From a bacterium (GTDB lineage: Bacteria > Zhuqueibacterota > Zhuqueibacteria > Oleimicrobiales > Geothermoviventaceae), in contig JAPWUV010000016.1 of the NCBI GenBank assembly GCA_028275345.1, forward strand, positions 1 to 25,932: a DNA stretch of 25,932 bases, given 5' to 3'. Of this stretch, positions 1 through 6,827 are shown one piece after another. The position numbers and the translations under genes were made by a program. Numbering within the stretch: position 1 is the stretch's first letter; each line of letters starts with the position of its first letter. The notes under the pieces are model-generated. The model was not told the origin of the DNA, did no database searches, and saw only the letters and a program-made list of their open reading frames with translations.

Positions 1-405
1 GAACCGCTGGAAGTCCGAGTTCCGCTCGACGCAGTCGATGGCGCGCTCCAAGACTTCGATGAGGGGCTCCATGGCATCACCACGCGCGCGGCTTTCCTGG
101 TAGGCCCTGCTGGGGCTGAGCGCTTGCAGGCGGGCGGCCTGGCGGGCCATGCGGGGCTTGAGTAGTTGCAAGCGCCGCCAAATCCAGGGATCCAGCCGTT
201 CTTCTGGATTCCGTTGTTGCTGTCGCCACTCCGTCTCGATGCGGCGAACCTCGCCGAGGAGGTTGAGGAGCTGGTGGGTGGGCAGATTGCGTCGGGCCAA
301 CTCCCGTCCGAGGGCCCGGCTGACCCTCACCATCAAATCCGCGGCCTCATCCTCGGTGATGATGCGGTCGATGTCTCGAAGGCTGAATTCCTCTGTCCCG
401 GCCAT
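1..405 (-). CDS. csm2: Csm2-like small subunit of type III-A CRISPR effector (3' end off window)
   Basis: The 135 codons inside the window start at an ATG preceded by AGGAGGAA and stay open to the left edge. The protein is all-helical in character and follows the Csm2 plan: an N-terminal helix with LMVRVSRALGRELA, then NLPTHQLLNLLGEVRRIE (the 'T..QLR.lL..v..ie' block), then LLKPRMARQAAR (the 'Lrp.laYqAgR' block), and finally LIEVLERAID...SDFQRF. The last piece matches the segment just before the family's C-terminal 'f.r.f.EA.vAYhk' tail, which would lie beyond the edge. Csm2 forms the inner filament of the Csm RNA-guided complex. The length so far fits a family of about 130-170 residues. The usual upstream neighbour cas10/csm1 is absent: the genes before it are an unknown 89-aa protein and a DNA methyltransferase. 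The identification rests on motif pattern only. Confidence 0.75.
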   Translation of the reverse strand, partial: MAGTEEFSLRDIDRIITEDEAADLMVRVSRALGRELARRNLPTHQLLNLLGEVRRIETEWRQQQRNPEERLDPWIWRRLQLLKPRMARQAARLQALSPSRAYQESRARGDAMEPLIEVLERAIDCVERNSDFQRF

Positions 406-426
406 CGCGTTCCTCCTGCGACGCTA

Positions 427-696
427 TCAATTGTCCTCTGGATTGGCCAGAACCTCCCGGAGGCCTGGCTGGTAACCCGCGGCCTTTCGAAATTCGATAG
501 TCCACTGGTCTGGGTGGGCGTCCAGCCACTGGATCAGCCCCTCCCGCTCTTCATAGGAGTAGCGTTCGCGCCGGTCATAGATCCCAAGGATGATGGCATT
601 CCGGCACTCTTCGTTCCAGCATGCCTTGATCTCCTCGAGCTCTTCGGGGGGAAACAGGTACCCGAACCGGGAAACAAACTCCTTGAGCTCTTCCAT
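427..696 (-). CDS. Hypothetical 89-aa acidic protein
   Basis: I do not recognise this protein. The chosen ATG sits just after AAAGGAGGTG, a near-perfect ribosome-binding site; the frame stays open 14 codons further upstream, but without such a site. It is small, acidic and rich in Trp, Tyr and Glu (KACWNEECRN, YSYEEREGLIQWLDAHPDQW), with no membrane segment. It lies 22 bp upstream of the csm2-like gene and about 95 bp downstream of the methyltransferase stop, so it is probably co-transcribed with both. The position would suit a small accessory protein of either the CRISPR or the modification gene, but nothing in the sequence shows this. Confidence 0.7.
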   Translation of the reverse strand: MEELKEFVSRFGYLFPPEELEEIKACWNEECRNAIILGIYDRRERYSYEEREGLIQWLDAHPDQWTIEFRKAAGYQPGLREVLANPEDN

Positions 697-791
697 CTTC
701 CACCTCCTTTTGGCTCGGGATCGGTTTCGCCATGGCACTCCGGCTCCTGCCTAAGCCCGCGACAGATAAGAAGACGCCCCCGGCCCTCGCA

Positions 792-1712
792 TCACATCTT
801 TGTAGTCGTCGTCCTGTCCACCATCGCCTCCTCGGCCATGAGCACGGCGCGCCCCAAGGCTTCCGCCATCGGAACCGGCACGGCGTCTCCCAGCAACCGC
901 CAAGCCACCGTCGACGTCTCGGCGGCCAGCCGATGCAGTGGGTGATCGTCTGGAAAGCCCTGAGCCCGGGCCGCTTCCTTGAAGGTTGGAAAGCGATAGC
1001 GCCCGTTGCCCTCGTAGACGAAGCATGTCCATCTGTGATGGTAGGCCCGGGTGGAGACTGTCGGAAGGACGCCGTTCGGCTCGACGATGGGGACGTTGTA
1101 CTTGTTCCTCATCCAGTGCCGTAGCGCTTGCGGCTCCACGGGCCGCGCCCCCTCCCCATCCGCGATGTCCGCGAAGCGTGGGGCGAAGAGAGGCGGCGTG
1201 GGGTCTGGGATCTCGACAGGACCGCCGACCACGAAGGCGTGGTCTCTGGACTGTGGCACCCAGGCTTGGGCGTCAAGACGCAGGACGCGTGTGACGTAGC
1301 CCATCTCCCGTAGCCCAGACGCCACCACCTCCACGGCCTCGTCGGGCAACGTCCCCACGTTCTCCACAATGACCCAGCGCGGGCGCAGGGCTTCCGCCCA
1401 GCGGATAGGTTGCAATAGTAGCAGGCCATCTCCCGTCTCAAAGCCCATCGGGAGCCCCCGCCATTTCCTGCCCAACGACCAGGGAGGACACGGCGGGGAG
1501 GCCCAAAGCAAGAAAGGGCGTTCGGCGACCACTTGGCGCGGGTCAAGGATGTCCCGAACGTCCGCCTGGATCGCGGGGCCCACGGCCTCCCTGTAGACCT
1601 CGACCGCGCGGGAGTACTTGTCGACGCCCAGGATTGGGACAAGTCCCGCGCGCTTGAGGCCAAGGCCCGCGCCGCCAGCGCCGCAGAAGAGGTCGACAAA
1701 CCCCAGCCGCAT
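792..1712 (-). CDS. DNA (cytosine-5)-methyltransferase
   Basis: This 306-aa enzyme transfers a methyl group from S-adenosylmethionine to C5 of cytosine in DNA. The C5-MTase motifs appear in order: I DLFCGAGG (residues 7-14), IV with the catalytic Cys in SPPCPPW (72-78), VI ENV (117-119), VIII QSRDHAF (154-160, a QxRx[RH] variant), IX KEAARAQGFPD (about 245-255) and X LLGDAVPVPMAEALG (273-287). The region between VIII and IX, where the target is recognised, is short (about 85 residues), so a short recognition site is likely. I place the start at the ATG 8 nt after GGGAGG; a GTG two codons upstream lies too close to that site. No restriction endonuclease is visible nearby, so it is an orphan within this window and may protect or mark the element. 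Confidence 0.95.
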   Translation of the reverse strand: MRLGFVDLFCGAGGAGLGLKRAGLVPILGVDKYSRAVEVYREAVGPAIQADVRDILDPRQVVAERPFLLWASPPCPPWSLGRKWRGLPMGFETGDGLLLLQPIRWAEALRPRWVIVENVGTLPDEAVEVVASGLREMGYVTRVLRLDAQAWVPQSRDHAFVVGGPVEIPDPTPPLFAPRFADIADGEGARPVEPQALRHWMRNKYNVPIVEPNGVLPTVSTRAYHHRWTCFVYEGNGRYRFPTFKEAARAQGFPDDHPLHRLAAETSTVAWRLLGDAVPVPMAEALGRAVLMAEEAMVDRTTTTKM

Positions 1713-1738
1713 CCCCACTGCCTCCCACCGCGCGTTCG

Positions 1739-2215
1739 CTAAATCCCCAAGGCCTGGGCGAGGGCCTCGACCGCCTCCAAATCATCCAAATCCAGCACGA
1801 GTTTGATGGGCTGGATGACGAAACTGACCCGCGGAGCCTCACATCTCTCCCCGAGATAGCCGTAGAGCTCCACGGCCCCAATCCGAAGGTCGAAAGACCT
1901 GGTTCCTGCGGGCGTCCAGCTCAGGAGGCTGGATGCGATGTGCGGAAGTACGCGAACGATGTGGATCGCCTCGCGGATGGCGTCCATGAGCTTTTCCTCT
2001 TGGACCGGCTTGGTGTGCCAGAGGATCCGTTGCCTTTCCTCCGCGTCCACCTCCTCGACGCGGACGCTGAACCCTTCCTTCCCCTCGCAGAGCCAGACCA
2101 TCCGGAGGACTTCCGCGCCGTCCAGCCCGCGGTAGGCCCGTTGCCAGATGCACTTCATCAGGATGTTCTCCTCCTCGTCACGAACCCAGCCCTCCGCAAT
2201 CGGTACCCGTCCCAT
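1739..2215 (-). CDS. Hypothetical 158-aa protein
   Basis: I do not recognise a family. The ATG follows CGGAGGTGAAGC. The protein is soluble, acidic and mixed alpha/beta in character, with no signal or membrane segment. It has a central RILWHTKPVQEEKLMDAIREAIHIVRVLP helix-rich part (in pieces) and a C-terminal beta-like part ending in a Leu/Asp/Glu-rich helix (DLDDLEAVEALAQALGI). It lies 27 bp upstream of the methyltransferase and 29 bp downstream of a large membrane protein gene, in the same direction, so it is part of that operon. No role can be given. Confidence 0.75.
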   Translation of the reverse strand: MGRVPIAEGWVRDEEENILMKCIWQRAYRGLDGAEVLRMVWLCEGKEGFSVRVEEVDAEERQRILWHTKPVQEEKLMDAIREAIHIVRVLPHIASSLLSWTPAGTRSFDLRIGAVELYGYLGERCEAPRVSFVIQPIKLVLDLDDLEAVEALAQALGI

Positions 2216-2243
2216 GCTTCACCTCCGACTTGTTTTGGCGGGA

Positions 2244-3509
2244 TCAGCCTTCACGCCGGCCCATCATGCTGAATAGACTCTGCATCCCAGATCCACCACG
2301 CTCGGCCCTGGGATCACTCGTCCCCCCGCTGACAGGAGCCCGCTCCGTCCCCGCCGGAGCGCTCGGGGAGCCCCCGCCGCGCGCGGCCTCCCCGCCTGGG
2401 GTGGGCTTCTTGGAGGTGGTCACCACCACCTCGGACGGGCCGGCCAGGGATCGACCCAGCAGGTGCCAGGCGATCCGGAGCGGAACGCCCACCGCCGCGC
2501 CGAGGGCGGCGTAGGCCGAGCGGGCGGCAGGGCCGATTCGGGCGACCGCGTCGGTGAGCTGCTCCTCCGTCAGGCGCAACACGCCGCCGGGACGCCCGAT
2601 CAAGCGGACCACCAACGCATAGGTCACCTCGGCCTCCAGCACCTCAGCCAGGGTGGAGGCCATCACGCCGAGGAGGATGGCAAAAAGCGCCGCCTCTGTC
2701 CATCGGCTGAAGAAGGTGACGGAGCAGTAGATGTTCAGCCCCGTCACCGCGGCCATCCGGCCCCACTCCAAGAGGCCGACCCGGATCTGGGATCGAGCCA
2801 TCAGCAGGATGCGAGCCTGATAGGTGATGGCCATCAGGGCCGCGTAGGCGGCCACGAGGGACTGGATGGTGCCGCCGCGGGGGACCACCTCCAGCGTCTG
2901 GACGAAGGTGCTGTAGGCGTCCAGCCCCCTCATCCCGATCAGGAACAGCGCCAGGATGGGGACGGCCAGCGCCATGAAGTCGAAGCGCTCCCGCGCCCCC
3001 TCCCCCTCCTCGCCCGACAGCCCCTCGGCCAGGCCGAGGGCGGCCTGGAAGGGGGACAGGTAGATCGGGATGGCGGCGCTCATCAGGGCGAGATGCCCCC
3101 GCGTGTGGACGATGGTCGAGATGACGGCGTCCGCCTCGGTGGTGATCACGAACGATAGAAGTAGCAAGGCGATGTTCCACGTCCAGTTGGGGTCCTCAGG
3201 GGTCAGGGTCCTCAGCACATAGAGCGGATCCGACGGCCCTTCTGGGATGCCGTGGAGGGCATAGTAGTTGAACAAGGCGTTGATCGCCGTAATCACGGCG
3301 GCGATGGACAGCAGGGACCAGCGAAGGAGCGGCCTCTCCCTCGCCTCCTCCGCCCGCAACATCACCAGGGAAGCCATTTGCCCCAGTTGCAGGACGAGGC
3401 TGATGGCCACCCCGGCCAGACCGAATTGATCCGACGCCCCCGCCGCCGTGGTCCCAAAGTCCACGACGACGGAGAGGATGGTAAGAAGGATGATCAGGAA
3501 CGCGCTCAT
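2244..3509 (-). CDS. Polytopic membrane protein, 421 aa
   Basis: This is a multi-spanning inner-membrane protein of unknown family. Hydrophobic segments are visible at about residues 3-20, 31-51, 63-82, 112-130, 140-160, 179-195, 215-235, 252-266 and 273-292, so about eight or nine spans. A soluble Gly/Pro/Ser-rich, probably disordered tail follows from about residue 360 (PGGEAARGGGSPSAPAG). The start is an ATG after GGGAGGCTTCC and overlaps the upstream gene's stop as ATGA, implying translational coupling. Size, topology and pairing with a small two-span membrane protein recall the channel subunits of conjugation machines (TrbL/VirB6-like), but no recognisable conjugation ATPase or relaxase is present in the window, so that comparison is only suggestive. 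Confidence 0.8.
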   Translation of the reverse strand: MSAFLIILLTILSVVVDFGTTAAGASDQFGLAGVAISLVLQLGQMASLVMLRAEEARERPLLRWSLLSIAAVITAINALFNYYALHGIPEGPSDPLYVLRTLTPEDPNWTWNIALLLLSFVITTEADAVISTIVHTRGHLALMSAAIPIYLSPFQAALGLAEGLSGEEGEGARERFDFMALAVPILALFLIGMRGLDAYSTFVQTLEVVPRGGTIQSLVAAYAALMAITYQARILLMARSQIRVGLLEWGRMAAVTGLNIYCSVTFFSRWTEAALFAILLGVMASTLAEVLEAEVTYALVVRLIGRPGGVLRLTEEQLTDAVARIGPAARSAYAALGAAVGVPLRIAWHLLGRSLAGPSEVVVTTSKKPTPGGEAARGGGSPSAPAGTERAPVSGGTSDPRAERGGSGMQSLFSMMGRREG

Positions 3510-3859
3510 GGAAGCCTCCCGTTTCGAGGATTAGCAGCCGCGACCTTGTCGATGTGCCTGACGAATCGAGCGAGGGGGTCAACGAGCAGGACGAGCTCCG
3601 GGCCGCCATCACGGCCCAGGCGGAGAAGATAGGCCTTCAGCTCCACGCCGCGGGCCAGCGCAGGCTCCCCGAAGAACACATTGCCGTCGCGGTCAATCAG
3701 GAGCACCAGGACCTGCCTGGTGCGGAGGGTCAGGATCCATAGTGCCACGCTCAGCAACAGATACGCCGCGGCCAACGCGTACAAGGACGCGCTCACCAGT
3801 ATCGCGGCGACGAAGATGGACGTGATCGCCTGTTGCGCAATGATGAGATGAGTCCTCAT
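3506..3859 (-). CDS. Small membrane protein, 117 aa
   Basis: The N-terminal half contains two closely spaced hydrophobic segments (about residues 5-23 and 25-45) separated by almost no loop, followed by a basic RTR stop-transfer. The C-terminal half is a soluble domain of about 65 residues (LLIDRDGNVFFGEPALARG...). The ATG follows a GGAGG site. This is the first gene after the promoter at 3887-3916, and its stop overlaps the next start by ATGA. A hairpin of two membrane helices plus a cytoplasmic domain resembles small secretion or conjugation subunits, but I cannot place the family. Confidence 0.75.
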   Translation of the reverse strand: MRTHLIIAQQAITSIFVAAILVSASLYALAAAYLLLSVALWILTLRTRQVLVLLIDRDGNVFFGEPALARGVELKAYLLRLGRDGGPELVLLVDPLARFVRHIDKVAAANPRNGRLP

Positions 3860-3886
3860 GCCCGCCTCCGGCTTGGTCTATGGCTG

Positions 3887-3916
3887 ATTCTAAACGGCGG
3901 CCACGTTCGTGATCAA
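3887..3916 (-). promoter_or_regulatory. Sigma-70-like promoter for the 3859-to-left operon
   Basis: On the minus strand TTGATC (3916-3911) is followed after 18 nt by TAGAAT (3892-3887). The predicted start site is near 3880, about 20 nt before the ATG at 3859. It lies back to back with the putative promoter of the plus-strand histone-like gene. Confidence 0.6.
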
Positions 3917-3929
3917 ATGTCGACTCTGG

Positions 3930-3935
3930 TAAAAT
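3930..3935 (+). promoter_or_regulatory. Putative -10 element for the histone H1-like gene
   Basis: TAAAAT lies 31 bp upstream of the plus-strand start at 3967, in a locally AT-rich patch. No good -35 hexamer is seen at the expected distance (TTCGTG is the best), so the promoter is weak or needs an activator. It overlaps the divergent promoter region, so the two directions may compete. Confidence 0.4.
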
Positions 3936-3966
3936 TTCATCGAAATCCCACGCAAGGAGGTCTGCA

Positions 3967-4182
3967 ATGGAAACCGTGATCGGGACCGTCGAGGTCGTGT
4001 CCACCGAGCCTGCCGCCGCCCCAGTGGCGCGCCAGAAGCGGCGCGCCGCGCAGGCCAAGGCCCGCGCCAAGAAGGCCGCGGGCAAGAAGCCGGCGCGGAA
4101 GGCGTCGGCCAAGAAGGCCGCGAAGAAGCCCACAAAGAAGACCACGAAGAAGGCCGCGGCCAAGAAGCGGGCGCGCCGCTGA
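3967..4182 (+). CDS. Histone H1-like Lys/Ala-rich DNA-binding protein
   Basis: This 71-aa protein starts after AAGGAGGTCTGCA. Residues 1-22 form a short acidic/neutral head (METVIGTVEVVSTEPAAAP). The rest is almost only Lys, Ala, Arg, Pro, Thr and Ser, in repeats such as KKAAGKKPARKA and AKKAAKKPTKKTTKKAA. This composition is typical of eukaryotic H1-tail-like bacterial nucleoid proteins (Hc1/AlgP-like), which bind DNA non-specifically and compact it. It is the only plus-strand gene in the first 22 kb and stands between two minus-strand operons, with its own putative promoter and terminator, so it is probably expressed independently. A role in packaging or silencing the element is inferred. 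Confidence 0.85.
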   Translation: METVIGTVEVVSTEPAAAPVARQKRRAAQAKARAKKAAGKKPARKASAKKAAKKPTKKTTKKAAAKKRARR

Positions 4183-4194
4183 CGGTTCGGGCGG

Positions 4195-4224
4195 AAGGGG
4201 GCGCGGGCGTTCCGCGCCCCCTTT
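4195..4224 (+). terminator. Rho-independent-like terminator after the H1-like gene
   Basis: A 12-bp perfect stem (AAGGGGGCGCGG / CCGCGCCCCCTT) closes a 5-nt GCGTT loop and runs into TTT CCTTT. It begins 13 nt after the stop codon. The stem also faces the end of the convergent minus-strand gene at 4235, but on that strand no T-run follows. Confidence 0.75.
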
Positions 4225-4234
4225 CCTTTCGCGG

Positions 4235-4576
4235 TCAACCGACCCTCCCCCCGATCCTCTCCCAGGCCGCCAGGAGCTCTTCCAGCGGGGGTTGTTCGTA
4301 GATCTTCACCCACGCGCCCTCTGGGAATTCCATCACAACCCTTCCTCCCCGGCGGGCCGGCGTGGCGTTGGCGTAATCCAAAAAGCGGGCGAACGCGTCT
4401 GGGAAGGCGTCCGGGAGGGAATCGAAGAACCGCTCCATCACGGAGCGGCCCTGAACGACGACCAACTTGTATCCGCCCCCTTCCTCGTATTTCCAGAGCA
4501 GAACGGTTCTCCAACCGACGCTGACAATCCGTACCACAGCGTGGGCGATGACCTGGGCCGCCTGCAACGTCGTCAT
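4235..4576 (-). CDS. Hypothetical 113-aa protein
   Basis: I do not recognise this protein. I choose the ATG that overlaps the upstream stop as ATGA, although the frame is open further upstream inside the previous gene. It is soluble and mixed alpha/beta: an N-terminal helix and beta-strand pattern (AAQVIAHAVVRIVSVGWRTV), a central helix (SVMERFFDSLPDAFPDAF) and a C-terminal helix (LEELLAAWERIGG). It is the last gene of the long minus-strand array and ends 11 bp from the terminator hairpin of the convergent H1-like gene. Confidence 0.7.
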   Translation of the reverse strand: MTTLQAAQVIAHAVVRIVSVGWRTVLLWKYEEGGGYKLVVVQGRSVMERFFDSLPDAFPDAFARFLDYANATPARRGGRVVMEFPEGAWVKIYEQPPLEELLAAWERIGGRVG

Positions 4577-5994
4577 GGACTCAGGCCCTCCTCTCCGGAT
4601 TCGCAGGCGCGGATTGCCTTGGAGGCGGGATCGAAAGACACGATGGCGCTTTTGTCCCACTCCACCGGGGCGTTGCCCGCGTACTCGCCGTAGCCGCAAC
4701 GGCGGGAGGCGAACACCCACCAGAAAAAGGGAACCTCGGGGGCCATGGCGGTGATCGCGGAATAGATGACCTTCTGCCGCTCCCGGGTGCAGGCGGAGCC
4801 AAAGGCGAAGGCCCCGCCGAACTCCGTGACCAGGACCCGGGTGATCAGCGGAAGATCCCCGCGGGCCGCCGCCTGCAGATACCCCACCACGGAGGCCAGA
4901 TGGCTACTCTGCAACGCCGCCGCCGCCGCCAGTGGGTCGGCGCAACTGGGAGCGTAGATGTGCATGCCGTAAGCGAAGGAACCTCCCCTCAGCCCCGTGA
5001 GGGCATATTCGGGGACGTTCACGCCAGGGAAATCGCCTACAGCGGCGCTGAGAACCTCCAGGCATCCAGAGATGTACTCGCGCTTCTGATCTGGGCTCGC
5101 CGCGGCGATGTCGGGGATGACCAGGCGGGGCTGGATGATGTTCAGATGGTAGGATATCTGTCCCCCGCTGGCCTCCACCATGGGATCGAAGGCCGCGCGG
5201 ATGAACGGCGCGTGAAAGGCGCAGACGTCCCGCCCCAGCTCGCGCAGGTCCCCGGTGTAGAGGCCCCTTTCGTCGAAAGCGCCCGACGGGGCGTCGGAGT
5301 ACTCCTCCCTGACGTTGGGCTCGTTGAGTAGCTGAACATAGACGCCCTCGAGGGCCAGTTGCTTGGCCAGGTTCGGCCTCCCAGGAATCGGGGCGGGGTA
5401 GTAGATCGGAAAGATGCCTGTGGAGTCAACCGAGGTCTCTGCCCACACGCGGATCCAAGGCCCATAGAGGCGGGTGGCCACCTCCGTGACTGACGAATCC
5501 CGAGCCGCCCACGGCAGTCGAGCCAGTCCCTCCGCCGCTCCCTGCACGTCTGCCCAGCGAGGGCGCAACATGATGCGCAAAACCAGGAGATCGACCCCCG
5601 CCTCCTTGGCCGCTTGGACCAGCCCCATCACCTTCCGCGGATCCCCCGCCGTGCCAGCGGAGATCACCAGCAACACGCAACGGGAGCGGGAGGCCAGGAT
5701 GACCCGCTTGAGGGCCTCGGGGTCCATGCCGAGATCGAGGGGATCCTCGTAGGTCAGGTGGTAGCAAGCCCCCAGGTTGGCCGTGAAGGATTTCGGCAGG
5801 TCGCCCGGGGCCGGCAGGACCTCCACCAGCCTGTACTCATCCCCCGAGGACGAGGGGACCTCCACCGCCGGTTGCGGGAGAGCGGGCAACAGCAAGCGGT
5901 TCGCCAGCTCCCCCAAGTATGGGACGGCGGCGAGCAGGAGGATCAGCAATGCAACGCGCAGGATCACCCTGTGATCGCGCCCCATCCTGGCCAT
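4573..5994 (-). CDS. Membrane-anchored glycoside-hydrolase-like (clan GH-A-type) protein
   Basis: The 473-aa protein has an N-terminal signal anchor (basic MARMGRDHR, then hydrophobic residues 10-28) and a short linker (PSSSGDE), then a large extracytoplasmic domain. That domain carries the marks of a clan GH-A TIM barrel: Asn-Glu at a strand-4 end (LLNEPNV, E225, the usual acid/base), YGMHIY (342-347) at a likely strand 6, and VTEFGG (E391, the usual nucleophile) at strand 7, then a Trp-containing strand 8 (FFWWVFAS). It would hydrolyse a glycosidic bond outside the membrane, but the substrate cannot be read. Its position among membrane and secreted proteins suggests remodelling of an envelope polysaccharide or a structural role. 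The exact GH family is not assigned. Confidence 0.7.
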   Translation of the reverse strand: MARMGRDHRVILRVALLILLLAAVPYLGELANRLLLPALPQPAVEVPSSSGDEYRLVEVLPAPGDLPKSFTANLGACYHLTYEDPLDLGMDPEALKRVILASRSRCVLLVISAGTAGDPRKVMGLVQAAKEAGVDLLVLRIMLRPRWADVQGAAEGLARLPWAARDSSVTEVATRLYGPWIRVWAETSVDSTGIFPIYYPAPIPGRPNLAKQLALEGVYVQLLNEPNVREEYSDAPSGAFDERGLYTGDLRELGRDVCAFHAPFIRAAFDPMVEASGGQISYHLNIIQPRLVIPDIAAASPDQKREYISGCLEVLSAAVGDFPGVNVPEYALTGLRGGSFAYGMHIYAPSCADPLAAAAALQSSHLASVVGYLQAAARGDLPLITRVLVTEFGGAFAFGSACTRERQKVIYSAITAMAPEVPFFWWVFASRRCGYGEYAGNAPVEWDKSAIVSFDPASKAIRACESGEEGLSP

Positions 5995-6015
5995 CCCGCT
6001 CCCAGGCGGATGCGC

Positions 6016-6405
6016 TCAGCGCGGACGGATGCGCGGGATGAAGGCGGGGATGACCCGCACGGGGACGATGCGATCCCCGATCTCCATCTGGACCTCCTCG
6101 ACAGGTTGCAGGATCACGGCCAGGAAATTGGCCGCGGCCAGGAGGACCAGCGCCGTGGCCGCCAAGGGACCTCCCCCCGCTGGGGACCAGCCCATCAGCG
6201 CCCCCGCCACCGCCAGGCCAACGGCCAGCACGGCGTTGATCTGGAGGGAGAGGGCGAGATACACCAGCATCGGGAGGCCGATTGGGGTGAGGGCCATCAG
6301 AAGACGGCGCAGTCGGCTCTCTGGGAAGAGAGGGCCTCCGACGGGCACGTAGCCGTTTATGAACAGAACCCACCAAATTTGGAACGCCGTCTTCACCTCG
6401 CTCAT
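6016..6405 (-). CDS. Small membrane protein, 129 aa
   Basis: Four hydrophobic stretches are visible (about residues 7-20, 34-53, 55-72 and 81-100, the middle two nearly joined), followed by a soluble basic tail with VEEVQMEIGDRIVPVRVIPAFIPRIRPR (in pieces). The start ATG follows GGAGGTG and overlaps the previous stop as ATGA. It sits just upstream of the GH-like protein and downstream of an unknown soluble protein. The short size with N-terminal spans and a C-terminal tail recalls small inner-membrane subunits of secretion or conjugation machines, without recognisable homology. Confidence 0.75.
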   Translation of the reverse strand: MSEVKTAFQIWWVLFINGYVPVGGPLFPESRLRRLLMALTPIGLPMLVYLALSLQINAVLAVGLAVAGALMGWSPAGGGPLAATALVLLAAANFLAVILQPVEEVQMEIGDRIVPVRVIPAFIPRIRPR

Positions 6406-6815
6406 ATGTACACCTCCGGCTCAAAGAGTCCGATGAAGGACAGAAGACGCTCCTCGTCGGTCACTGGCACCAACCCATAGCGGTCGAGATCCCGCGGGGG
6501 GGAACCATCCGAATTCTCTGGTATCAGAAAGCAGACACGATCCACCTGATTGCCGAGGTCGCTCTTCTTGAAGACGATTATCACCTCCGCAAAAGTGATC
6601 GTGGTGCTCAGCTTGACGAAGATCTCTCGATAGTCCGCGTCCTTCCTCGGTTCGTAGGCATAGGCCCATGTTCCTCCCCATGTTTGCAAATAGACCGCGA
6701 CATGCGTCTGCCCATCTGGCGAATCGAGCGGGCGGTATCGCTTCACTTGGAGCATGAAGCGGTCCTCGCCTCCCGTCAGGAGCTTGATGAGCCACCCGAA
6801 CAAAGATCCGCCCAT
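6402..6815 (-). CDS. Hypothetical 137-aa protein
   Basis: I do not recognise a family. The start ATG follows GGGAGGGAGAAG. A short hydrophobic amphipathic N-terminus (MGGSLFGWLIKLLTGG) may touch the membrane. The remainder is soluble and beta-rich in character (HVAVYLQTWGGTWAYAYEP, FAEVIIVFKKSD). It is coupled by an ATGA overlap to the small membrane protein downstream, so the two are likely made in equal amounts and may work together. Confidence 0.75.
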   Translation of the reverse strand: MGGSLFGWLIKLLTGGEDRFMLQVKRYRPLDSPDGQTHVAVYLQTWGGTWAYAYEPRKDADYREIFVKLSTTITFAEVIIVFKKSDLGNQVDRVCFLIPENSDGSPPRDLDRYGLVPVTDEERLLSFIGLFEPEVYI

Positions 6816-6827
6816 CTTCTCCCTCCC

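Noticed and set aside
3252-3632. Long plus-strand open frames opposite the membrane-protein genes, and similar ones opposite most minus-strand genes (for example 15595-17184 and 7140-8516).
   Set aside because: They are antisense shadows typical of high-GC DNA: Gln/His/Gly/Arg-rich, no start signals, and fully explained by well-supported minus-strand genes.
2244-3859. Calling the two membrane proteins VirB6/VirB3-type conjugation subunits.
   Set aside because: Topology alone is not evidence; no conserved motif and no VirB4, VirD4 or relaxase gene is visible in the window.
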